Below are positions 35,946 to 46,566 of a stretch of 64,000 nt of DNA, one piece after another; position 1 is the stretch's first letter; every line of letters begins with the position of its first letter. The notes under the pieces were generated by a model that worked only from the letters and a program-made list of their open reading frames with translations, searched no databases and was not told the origin of the DNA. The translations under genes were made by a program, and so were the position numbers. This stretch comes from Symsagittifera roscoffensis (lineage: Eukaryota > Xenacoelomorpha > Acoela > Convolutidae). The stretch is from assembly GCF_963678635.1 (NCBI RefSeq), contig NC_087064.1:12739989-12803988 (forward strand), given 5' to 3'.

Positions 35946-37779
35946 AAGGCACTTATTTGACAATTCACACTAACGGTGAAGGGTCTTATCACTTGCCTAA
36001 TTTCGACTCTATTATGGTTGTCTTGTGCCTTCAGCCCCCCCCCCCTTTTTATCTAGAACTGTCCTAAGTTACTTAGTTCAATCGCTATCAACTTTTGGTA
36101 GGGGTATAAGGGTTTTTCAGAAAAATTTATAAAACGTGAAGGGTGTACCCCTCCGGATTTGTGTAATTTTGCTAAAAACAATCTCAAAAAATTTTCTCGC
36201 TCGTTTTTCCGGGAAATTTCCTGATCCTGTCAGTAAGCTCAGCTAATCTCTGATCTATTGGTACCAAGATCAACTCGATATGCTCTGTTGTTCCAAAGTT
36301 ATTAACCAAAACGTCTTTTTTCCAAACTCAAAAATTTTCTCTCTTATAGGTTCCGCCTAACTTTTTTCGCAAATCTGGTCCTTCCGACCTAAAAATTATT
36401 GATCTGAGCTCAGAAGGCCTATACTCTTCTAGTTTAATGCAAAAGACCCGATCTAAAACGCTTTTGCAGAAAAAATTTTCGAAAAACTATGCTACCTGGA
36501 CCCCTCCGGATTGATGAATCCACCAAATCAAACACGTTATGTTCGATTTCTCTGCAACCCGGAAGGCTTTCGGGTAGCGGGTTTTAAAACTCGTAGATTC
36601 ACTAGTGGAAGTTGTCCGAACAACTATTTTTACTGTCCTAACTCAAAGCTTTCAAAAATTTTTCTGATTTTATAGTGTTTCTTACTATCAAAAAATGGGA
36701 AAATTTGGTTTTTGGTACCAAACTAGTTCCAACCACTTCCGAACTAAAGTTAACCGGTTCTACTTATTACAGTAGTGCAGTTACGATGTAACACACTAAC
36801 TTAGCGCTTTTTTCCGTTTCAAAAAATATCGATATCTCAAAAATCTCGACTTGTGGGGGGATCAAAATATCGCTATTTTGACCCTATAAACCGGTCTGTT
36901 TTCGTTGTTTTTCACTGAAAAACGATATAAGACTATTAATATAGGCTATATAAGTAATAATATTAGTAATACTATACCCCTCCGGGTTTGTTTATTATCC
37001 GAATTAAGGTGCTTAACTCGGATATTCGCAGTTCGGTGAAGAGTCACTACAGTACAGCACTGTCGAGCCCCCCACAGGTTACTATTTTACTTTTTGTACC
37101 AAAAGGGCTACAAAACTTGTTAACGATACCCAACAGTCGATTGTTGTTGTCGTTGAGCCCCCTCTTGTTGCTCCTTGTACTGCTTGCCGGATCGGTCTTC
37201 ACCCAAGACCCTTCCGAATTGAGCGCAAATCAGCTGACCCTTCCGGATTGAGCGCAATTTATCATTAACGTGCTTAAATGCTCAAATAACCCTACAGTAC
37301 AAGCCTCACAAACGGGCTACAAAACTGATCGTAACGATCCTGACTGATATAAATGCCTGTAACAACAATATATCTATCAACAACAAACGGGGGGGTTGGA
37401 TCACATCTTGTCTGGGGGGATGATTTCTACTGATTTTTTACTTTTTCTACTGTTTTTGGTTTTTTCGGTTATTTTTTATGTTTTTTGTTTTTCTTGGGTA
37501 CTATACTACTTTTTGTTTGGTTTAACTTATATCTTTAAGTGTTTTTGGTCACAAACCACTCAGGGGACGAGGGGACGGCCGATCCCCCCACCCTTCCTGG
37601 TTCGTGAATTTTCGGTCTTAACTAGGTTAAAAAACTATTCACGGCAATCCGGAAGGCCTCCGCGTTCCGAACTACCCTTCCGCCCCGGCGGTTTAGACCT
37701 ATTAAGGGCGTTATTGTGAGCATCCGCTCGGCGCGGAGTGCTCGTTAACGGTTCTGCCGGTCATGATGTTAAAAAGAAT

Positions 37780-37796
37780 AACACCCAGGAGCGCCA
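37780..37796 (-). promoter_or_regulatory. E1 primer-binding site candidate
   Basis: The sense strand reads TGGCGCTCCTGGGTGTT, 12 nt inside the 5' LTR. The TGG start fits pairing to a tRNA CCA end. The same 17 bases follow the LTR at 63903 in the opposite orientation at almost the same spacing, while the bases between differ. The tRNA was not identified. Confidence 0.65.
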
Positions 37797-37808
37797 TAAA
37801 AACATGTA

Positions 37809-38406
37809 TGTAACATTCGCCCGGAAGATACATATCAACGGATAACAAAACTAAGTCTTAAGACGACTGGCTAGCGTCTAAACAGAGCTTTGCATGTTTT
37901 TCACCGTCTCTACCAAGCCAGTACTTTTCGGTGGTCTTTCTTACATCGGGTCGACAAAAACGTTACTGCTCTCCGGCTTCGACCAGAACGCTCAAATTAA
38001 CTGAATTACATGCAAAGATAGTGAGCTCATGGCTGGGTCTCAGTATCCCCAGACCACGAGGTCACTCCTAAAAACAGGGCTACTACTTATTAAATTACTA
38101 TTGTTTTTGTTCAGTAGATAAAAATCATCATCTCCATCGAAGATGGATCAACCCTTTCCCCCAACTCCTAGCACCTCATCCTTGTCAAAACTAATCCAAA
38201 TATCAATTAAATTCAAGTCAGGACATGACAGGATGCCAAAATTTCACACTAGTCAATAAAAGTTTTCCGTCCCGAGACCCTTCCGGATTCTTGAATCTGG
38301 TGAATCAAGCCCGTTGATCTCGATTTCTTCCCAATCCGGAAGGCTTACTGCTGAAATTCCGAATTCTGCAGAGATTGCATTTTGGCCATTCTGGTCGAAC
38401 GTCACA
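37809..38406 (-). repeat. E1 5' LTR
   Basis: 598 bp, TGTAAC...GTCACA on the plus strand. Over its first ~230 bp it agrees with the E2 LTR (39339) at all six sites where it differs from the other E1 LTR; further in it is clearly of the E1 type. The high-coordinate flank is aagggggt. Confidence 0.93.
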
Positions 38407-38555
38407 AAGGGGGTAATTGTTAAGTAGATCCAAAGTTTTGGCTATCCGGGTATGAATTTACTTTTCGGCTATCCGGGTGTTCGGCTTCGTGACACGCCAC
38501 CCCATCCACGCAGATATCCACGCCATTAGCCCGCGTTTCGTCAACAATTTGATCT
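38407..38555. other. short flank between E1 and LINE fragment
   Basis: Non-coding, with the 12-mer GGCTATCCGGGT twice (38440-38451 and 38467-38478). Confidence 0.5.
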
Positions 38556-39338
38556 AGTATCAATGACCTCCTTGATTTTGTCAAGTATTCCTCACCGTCT
38601 TTATTTGCTGATGACCTTAAACTGCTTTATCGAGACAACTGTCACGACAATTTTCAGTCTGATTTAGATTCGGTAGAGACCTGGGCAACCCAAAACGGTC
38701 TTGATTTTCATCCAGACAAAACTAAATTTATTTCAAACAATAGCTTTATTTTCAACCTTTATCTTAACGGGTCAGAAATATGCTCTGTTGATCATATCAA
38801 AGACTTGGGTATTTGTATCTCGCCTACTTTGTCTTGGAATCACCATGTTTCTGCGAAACTTGGTAAAGCCACAAAGTGTTTTCATTATTTAAAGCGTAAT
38901 GTTCCTTTCAACTCACCTGTTAAAACTAAGCTTCAAATATACATTTTTTGTGTGAGGTTCATTTTACTTTATAACTCTTGTATTTGGTACCCAAATTTAT
39001 CAAAGCTACGTGATTTGGAAAAATTTCAGAAAAAGGCAGGAAAGTGGATAATTGGTTCCACTAATTATACTGACAGTCTTGTGATGTTAAACATACTGCC
39101 AATTTGCTATCAAATTATTTTTACTGATTGTCTTCTCTTCTTCAAACTGTTACATAACTGTTACGACTTCGATATTAATGACTATGTTACTGTTAGTGAA
39201 TCGAGACCGGGTAACAGATCCAGTCAGAGAATGGTATTATCTGTACCTCTTACCCGCAATTTCTGTTCCCTTTGGAGCTTTTTCCAAAGAACAATTTATA
39301 GCGTCAATAGTGTTTTAGCAAAAGTCGACATCAACTCT
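38556..39338 (+). pseudogene. LINE reverse transcriptase C-terminal fragment
   Basis: An open frame reading SINDLLDFVKYSSPSLFADDLKLLY, with the RT catalytic FADD motif, then WATQNGLDFHPDKTKFI, IKDLGICISPTLSWNHHV and FVRFILLYNSCIWYPNL, the usual order in Jockey/CR1-like non-LTR elements. It is cut at the 5' side (stop just upstream, RT fingers missing) and at 39338 by the E2 LTR, whose bases extend the frame by chance. The first ATG-based frames (38701, 38805) are not real starts. The continuation is not found in the window. Confidence 0.85.
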
Positions 39339-40257
39339 TGTAACATTCGCCCGGAAGATACATATCGACGGATAACAAAACTAAGTCTTAAGACGACTGG
39401 CTAGCGTCTAAACAGAGCTTTGCATGTTTTTCACCGTCTCTACCAAGCCAGTACTTTTCGGTGGTCTTTCTTACATCGGGTCGACAAAAACGTTACTGCT
39501 CTCCGGCTTCGACCAGAACGCTCAAATTAACTGAATTACATGCAAAGATAGTGAGCTCATGGCTGGGTCTCTGTATCCCCAGACCACGAGGTCACTCCTA
39601 AAAACAGGGCTACTACTTATCATATTACTATTGTTTTTGTTCAGTAGATAGAAATCATCATCTCCATCGAAGATGGATCAACCCTTTCCCCCACTCCTAG
39701 CTTCTCATCCTTATCAAAACGAATCCAGTTGTTAATTAAATTCAATTCAGGACATGACAAGAAGCTGAAAGTTTATATAAAAGGCTAAAAGTTCCAGTCC
39801 CGAAACCCTTCCGGATTCTTGAATCCAGTGAATCAAGCTCCTTAAGTTCAATTTCACACCAATCCGGAAGGCTTGTTCTCACCCTTCACCGTTGTTGGCA
39901 ACGGCCTTGCAACTATTGTAGCAGCACAATAGTTGCAACTTGGAACGTTCTCTGCTATTGTAGTTCGTTGTTGTTTTTCTTTAATCTCGATTTTCGTTCT
40001 GTTCGCAATCACAGATAAAGTTGTTCTGTTTTTCACTCGCTTTTTGTTAAAATGGCCGTTTCAGCATTTCTCAGAAATGTGACGTCATCATTCGAATTTT
40101 TGAAAATTTAAAATACTAGAATATTCTAGCCCTCACCGTTTGGCTAAACGTTCCAATAACGTCGCTAATCCTTCGAAATCATCAACTCGGAAGGCTTACT
40201 GCTCAAAATTCGAATCCTGCATAAATTGCATTTTGGCCATTCTGGTCGAATGTCACA
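39339..40257 (-). repeat. E2 3' LTR (long form)
   Basis: 919 bp, TGTAAC...GTCACA on the plus strand. It has a ~320-bp block (about 39866-40190) missing from both E1 LTRs, flanked by CGGAAGGCTT direct repeats. The E3 LTR is also long (906 bp), so the long form is likely ancestral and E1 belongs to a subfamily with a deleted LTR. A TATA-like palindrome (TTTATATAAA) lies near 39774. Confidence 0.9.
39907..39938. repeat. 13-bp perfect inverted repeat in the E2 LTR
   Basis: TTGCAACTATTGT (39907-39919), spacer agcagc, ACAATAGTTGCAA (39926-39938). It lies in the block absent from E1. The E3 LTR has a different perfect dyad in a comparable place (GAAATTGC / GCAATTTC, 63195-63215). Confidence 0.85.
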
Positions 40258-41076
40258 TACTCCCCGGACAGTCCGGTCAATGTCCTCATTGAATCGCGCT
40301 ATGTTCTAAATGGTTACAGTGTCATCGAACAGAATTTACAAAATGCACGAAATTACTTTTATCTACGTCACATCGACTCACTGCAGAATATAAATGGCAT
40401 CATACTACATCACTATAGCCTTCAAATTCTTTCATTAATCTGCACATTGAGGATATGACTTAAGATAAAACATATTTTCTGACTTCCAGTGTCAATGTCC
40501 CGATTGAAACTTTTTCTCCTAGATTTAAAAGGTGTTGGCTTGCAGGACAGTCCTGCCAACCAACAAGCTAAAATTATCCTACTATGCTTCTTCCCTTCGG
40601 AAATCTTGCTTGTTTATTGTCCTGAATATTAAAACTAAAAAACTTTGTGGTTAGAAAGAACAATGCAACAATCTCCCTCTTCGAGAGATTACTCAAGTCT
40701 TTCATGTCACCACAAAGTGATCAATCTTCCTAAGTGATTAAAAACAATCATGCAGGCTGGAATATTTAAATATACTCTTCCCTCAAGCCTTTCTAAATAA
40801 ATAATAAGTGAGTGTCTCTAAAGCCACTTCAACTAAAACCAAAATGCAAATTTATAAATGCAACAATTTCCAAACTCAACTAAATGTTTCAGTTTTCAAT
40901 TACAACTTGGTTGCTTGGTTTCTCACTTGAGTTTTTCACACACATAAAACAATTCTGAGTTTTAACTTTTCTTCATCATCCCTTTGTTCTCTTCTTTTTT
41001 CGTCGTTTAGAAGTTCTAAAACTTCTAAATTCTTCTAATTTTCTTTCTTGCCGCCTCTTGTTTTCTCGACCATTCG
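40258..41076 (-). other. E2 3' UTR
   Basis: About 820 bp, closely matching E1 5137-5952. Holds the polypurine-like site and the conserved dyad GCAGGAC-a-GTCCTGC at 40542-40556. No gene. Confidence 0.75.
40260..40269 (-). promoter_or_regulatory. E2 polypurine-tract-like site
   Basis: Sense GTCCGGGGAG-TA abutting the LTR start TGTGAC, as in E1 and E3. Confidence 0.6.
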
Positions 41077-44000
41077 TCAATGCTCCATTTCCTCCTCCTG
41101 TGACGCTGACTCCGCACTCTCGGTTTCCGTGTCTTGTAGCACGTCATTGACTATCCTGACGCTGTTGGAAGCCGTCCTCCAACACTTCTGCTCTTCCACC
41201 CTCTGTTTACAGCAAGGTAGGGGATCCACGTTTGATTCTCTGTTTCTACAGAAGCTGTTGTGGAGACACAACGTCACGTTTCTCTCCAAATCTTCTTTCA
41301 GCATCTCTGCCTTCTCATTTCCACTACGCTCGCTCGTCCTGGAAATTCTTTTCACAGCGGTGGTCACTGCATTCCGATGGGTCACGAAAGCTCGCTTGAA
41401 AGCTCCTGCCCCAATGTCCAGCTGATATTCACTGTACACTCTGCCATGCTTCGACATATGCTTTTTCGCATACTCGTACAACCATGCAGTCATGTTAGCT
41501 CTGAACCATGGCATCAATCGTTTTCTTGCCCATATCTTCTTCACTTCCATCGGAATGTTTAGAACTTTGCACATTGTCTCAAAAAGATCTAAATCTTTTA
41601 GACAATCTAATTTCTGCAATTGTTCTCTCGTCGGTGCCTCCTGTCTATTATTTTCTCTCACATGAGCTTCCAGCCATCGTATCGCCATCATAACTCCCAC
41701 TATCACTATTGTTATGGGCTGTGATGAATCTGGTAAACCCATGGAGAGCAGCTCTCCAGAGTCCCAGATCAACACCAAATTACTACGCTTGGGATACCAC
41801 CAGGTCTGCAGCAAGCAGTGGCAAGGAAACTCGTCATGTGTCAACATGATGCTCCTCCAATTGCGTTTTCCTGAAGCTTCCAGCAATGGTTCCACTTCCA
41901 TCATCACTCGGTGGATTTCATCATTCTCATCTACTGCATTGTAATCTGTGACAGTTGATCCTCTCTGTTTCTGTTTTTCAAAGTCACTGAAGTTCCCGCT
42001 CACATATCCCATGAACTTCTTTCCTAGTATTGACTCCAACTCCTCTTTGGTTCTCTCTGGAACTGCTGAGAACATCTTACATAGTAACTCGTAAGACTTT
42101 TCAGACATTCTCGCCAATCTCACGCACTTTGGCACTGAGAAAGCTTGATCCACGATCGTTCTTGTACTCTTCACGTCCACAGCCACGAAATGTACAGTGT
42201 ATCTGCTCTTGCACATTGGAGCCAACGTTGAACCCACCAAATATCGTGCTCCTGACGGTCTACAATAAGTTTCGCTGTGTCTGATGTTCATCTCTGTTTC
42301 GATTGCTTCCCTCCATTTTCCTATATACTTCTGCTCAGTCTGCAGAACTCCTGGGAATACTTCTACGCTGATGGCTGTGACCATCTCATGTTTCTGTTCT
42401 AGATTCAATAGTGACTCTAAAGAACCAAACATGCTGTAGAATCCTAGTGCTGTCACTAGATTCACATCGGTTCCTCCATGGCAATCTGCTATCAGTTCCG
42501 TTTCCGTTCTTGCTTTCATCACTACATTTCCAAACAATACTGTCAACTGCTTGTGTTGTTTCTCCAGGGTTTTTACACAGTCTAGACTTCCACAAACGTG
42601 ACCCTCTAGTCCACAGACTTCCGCCAGACAGCTACCAGGTTTGACCCAGTCTTCTGGTCCCCAGCCAGGCAACTCCACTTTATCTTCTCCGTTGCTCTTA
42701 GAGGCTGTTATCATCACATTATATATGATGTTGAGGTCACGCAGGTTACAGTCCGCATTCAGTTCCCTCTGTATGTCTTGTGTCGCCCGTAATATTGAGT
42801 CAGCGTTGGGACTAGGACACCATGATGGCTTCATCAATTCCCACACTGCCATCAAGCTCGTTCTCAGTAATTCATCTGAGAATCCCAACCCAAATTCCAC
42901 TCTCTTGTCGGATTTTGGTACTGAAGGTGCAGTCACCTCTTCTTCCAAGACCAATCCCAATTTGGCCTGTGGATTGTTAACGCTCTTAGTCGTCACAATT
43001 CTGGACGTCCAGAATCTTAGTAACACCGCCTGCTCATAATCAAAGAAGCAATCGCGTATGTCTTCACTCAGGAAAGGATTGTATGCTATCCCTATAATCC
43101 CGGACACATAGCTATATGACTTCTTCTTGATCGGTCCACAGTATTCACTGGATTTCGGCAATGCTCCCATAGATTCTTTAGTGAGCCTCAACTCCTTGTT
43201 TGAGAATCTCCTGATCTCGTCTATCTTTTTCATGGGTTCCAATTCTTCAGGTTCTTTCATGTTCACCCTCATCGGTTTACTTTGCTGCATATCCAGCATT
43301 GCTAGTAAGAACATGGCTTTCGTTCGCTCATCGCCTTTCCTCAACATTTTAACACAAGTGTTTAATGCAGGTACTGAAATCTGCTCTATCAGGAATCGAA
43401 TGAAACAGAGAGCGTCTCTCCGCTTTGCACACGCTACTGCTGCTCCCTCCTGGACTATCAGATCCCTCAGATTCGTCATAAGGAAAACTTTTTCCTCCTT
43501 TGATCTCTTCCTTTCTTCTGAATCATATTCTTCGCGAGTCAGTCCCATCATGCACCAGGCGAGCCTGAGTTGTAATTCTGTCCTTACGTAAGGTACTGCC
43601 ACGAGAGCATGTATTCTTGGCGTAGTCCTCATTTCTTCTTCGAAATACCTCAATACTACTGCTTTCCATGGAAGGCTCACTAACTGCTCGATCGTCTCCG
43701 CCTCTACGTCAGACGACGCCAAAGTTCCATACGCCTTCTGCTTGAGAGTGGTGCCTTGCAACATCATTTCCAGATAACCCTCCATGGCTTTTTCGTCTTC
43801 CAGGGCCATTACATACCCTCTAGCAGAGTTCCGGTATTCCAACATCTCCATGTATCCACCGGTGGGTTCATCTATCGACACTGTCTCCGACACTGTTAGT
43901 CGGTTGTATTCCACTGGTGTCAGTTGTCCTGCAACACTTCCTTTTCCATGATTCATGGGAGATGGTTTGAAGTCCCTCATTTTACTCTCTCCACATTGAC

Positions 44001-46566
44001 TGAGTATTTCCATTTCTAAAGTTGCTCCAGTCAGAGTGCGGTCACTCCTTTTGGATTTATAACCGGTTGACTTTATCCCCGCCATGAGAATGGGTGGCAC
44101 CATCGCTATATCAGTTAATATTCTATCTGTGCCAGACAATTGATAATCACCTTGCCCCAAATCCATGACTTCCTCGACTCGTTTTCTTTTCGCTGAGTTA
44201 CCAGCTTTCATCGATATTTCTGAATCCACTTTCGTCTTTCCAATTCTCCTCGGCATCACTCTGCTGCCTAACTTCATTTTCATCGCATTGATTTTATCAA
44301 TCACCATTTTTGATCGCATCGTTCCTCTCCTGGTCCTTGACAGGTACACCACCTCTCCTTCATTGTCCTGCGGTGTCATCTTGATGGGAGAATTCGCTTC
44401 ACTCTCATCAGTGGCTGAGTCGATCAATAACTCACTCAGTCTCCCTTCACACTCATCAAGCTTGTCAAGTACTTCTCTCATCAAGGGTTGATTGAGACCT
44501 GTTTTGAGAATGGACTGGGTCCCATAGCTCTGAATCACAGTCCAGACTTCTTCCATTAACGCCACTCTGTCCAGCTTACATCCCGTCCTACTCTCGTGGT
44601 CTCGGTGATGTACTTCCCATTCTTCTTCGGGCAGCGTTCCCAAGAAAGGTACTCTGGCTGAGGCCTCTATTCTTCTCCTCCGAGGTGATTCCATGAGGAT
44701 TCTCTGATCGTTATTTCCTGTATTGCCAGGAGAGCTGCTCTCCGGCAAATTCCGTTTCATCTCCTCAAAGGCTGACGGAGGTTCCAGTGTCGAGATGCCT
44801 TCATCCGCTGGCTCAGTCGTTTCCAACGTGTCTGCATTATTCTCAAGATCACTGAAGATATTGAAATCCAGGCTGGATGATCCTCCTGTCGATGCCCTGT
44901 CGTCCTCCCCACCAGCTTGATCTTGTTGCATGGGTTCTTCAGTCTGACGGTTTCCACCCTGTCCGTCATCTCCTTCTGACTTGTCCCTATTCGAGTTCGA
45001 TGGTCCTTGTTTGTCATTGTCAGCTTCTTCCTGGAATCTCGGTATGAGCAATGTACCGGCTGATTTATCTTCCTCTTCTCCATGGACCACTTTGATTTCT
45101 TCGCAGCCGAAGGGTGCTAGGAAAATTCTCGTCTGCAATACTCCCGCAGCTTTCATCTCTTTTCTCACACTGGTCAGGATTACTGAGGCTTCAGGCAATT
45201 CAGTCCTGCCTCTCATCCTCATTGGAGCTAAGCCTAGTCCCCTCCATTCCTCATCAAATCCTTCAGGCTTGGGAGTAGCAGCGTTGCTTATTCGCCTTCT
45301 CGTCGCTTGATCCGTGTACGCAAATCGTGTGTACTGTAACACGGCGGCATTTCTCCCCACGAAGTATGGATCCATCGTCGCCGAGAAATTCCCTACTCTC
45401 CTTTCATTGGTTTCGAATGCTCTCAACCTAGGAGTTTGTACTACGGAGACTGCTCCGAGCAACATCCTTCTTATCAGAGGGAATTCAGGGATTGCTTCGG
45501 GTAGCTTCTTGTAATCGCCCCAGTCCTTCGTCTCTTCTCTCACCTTGTGATACGCTGCTGTGAGACGAGGCACTCTAGTCATTTCACCATTCGTTTTGTC
45601 ATAAGGCCTCAGATTCCAAAGCTTTGGAAACACCTCGATGTGCCCTCTTTCTACTTCTCCCATGCGGTCACAGAAGTGATCGTCAAAATTGATGACTGTC
45701 ATCTCTGGCTCCGATATTTTCGCAAATAACAGATCTTCACTCATGAGCTCTCGCAATGCGTGCTGCTCACACCAGTTCAGTGTACTACCGACCACTGCCG
45801 ATATGAGGTTCAGGTGCAACACCGACCTCCTATATGCTTCCACTTTAACGTCAGGGAACGCAAAGGTGACTGCTGGTCCATAGATCACTGTCACGAACTC
45901 CGTGACTCCTCTGATCAGCGCCAAGGGATCGATTCTCATAGCTAAGCTCAAATCTGTTAACAGCGGCATGCCTCCAACATGTCGTCTAACATCTTCCTCT
46001 CTTTCAATTGTCTCGTCTTCTCCGGTTCCAAAGCGATTTTGCTGCAAGAGATACTGGATAAGAGTGTGTCTCAGGTCTCTTATTTTGATCCACGAGTCTG
46101 TGGATTTCTTCATATCCAGATTCCTCACTCTCTCTTTCATCTGCTCTGGACAACGTGCCAGTTTCATCAGTCCTCCCAAGTTTCCGTGGGTTATTGCGAT
46201 CAATGTCAGAAGTCCATCTAGTCGCAGGTTCTGTATTCCATCCGTAAGCAGTATCACCGGTCCTTTCACGAAATTCTCCGCTCCAAATGTCACAAACAGG
46301 GCTATTAATTCCACTATCGATACTTTCACTACCGCTTGGAGGAATTCCTTTATCAAGTAGTGCGAGACTTTCGGGTAGACTTTTGCCAAGAAGGACGCGG
46401 TCCATCCGGCTCCCAACCCTTCTAGCATGCTGTCTGTCCTTTCAAATCCCTCCTGTCCTTTCACTTCCTGGGTCCAGAAGGTTTCCAGAGTAATCTGACA
46501 CATTCTGTTCACGAACTCAGCTGTCTTTTCTCCGGCATTTTCCGCCAGGTTCACCTCCTTCAACAA
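41077..46566 (-). pseudogene. E2 ORF2, C-terminal 1,829 codons
   Basis: Long frame continuing ORF2 after a 4-nt deletion near 46567 (E1 has aggc there); the Met at 46566 is internal, not a natural start. The first ~480 residues are helical and unrecognised. Residues ~495-620 are an acidic, Ser/Gln-rich disordered linker. The middle contains AYGTLASSDVEAE and a Cys-rich patch (CGLEGHVCGSLDC). The last ~240 residues hold PCHCLLQTWWYP (~1580), THRNAVTT and LHNSFCRNRES (~1767), conserved in E3. No protease, polymerase, membrane or envelope features are visible. Function unknown; conservation across families says it matters to the element. Confidence 0.88.

Larger units (their letters stand above)
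34860..37779 (-). other. E1 5' leader
   Basis: 2.9 kb of non-coding DNA between the primer-binding site and the Gag start; the first 1.64 kb (from the Gag side) is also in E2. It holds a 22-bp tandem duplication at 34878-34921 (absent in E2), a foldable block at 35314-35420, the CCCTCCGGATT motif array, a poly-C run near 36036-36047 and a T-rich stretch near 37420-37560. No gene is supported. Leaders this long in retroelements often carry promoter, packaging or translation signals; none is proven here. Confidence 0.75.
4541..38406 (-). mobile_element. E1: giant Ty3/Gypsy-type LTR retrotransposon, dead copy
   Basis: Bounded by direct ~597-bp LTRs (TGTAAC...GTCACA on the plus strand) at 4541-5136 and 37809-38406; all coding is on the minus strand. 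Sense order from high to low coordinates: 5' LTR, primer-binding site, 2.9-kb leader, Gag-Pol ORF1, ORF2, 3' UTR, polypurine-like tract, 3' LTR. The copy is 33.9 kb because part of ORF2 is present in three tandem copies; without the extra copies it would be about 23.9 kb. ORF1 is broken into six frames and ORF2 into many, so it cannot be autonomous. No clear target-site duplication flanks it (gaag left, aagg right). The order PR-RT-RH-INT and the GPF module place Pol in the Ty3/Gypsy (Metaviridae) group. Confidence 0.93.

Noticed and set aside
37396-37719. 107-codon hydrophobic frame in the E1 leader
   Set aside because: Translation of a T-rich tract (Phe/Leu/Val run); no homologue in E2, whose leader ends earlier, and no domain.
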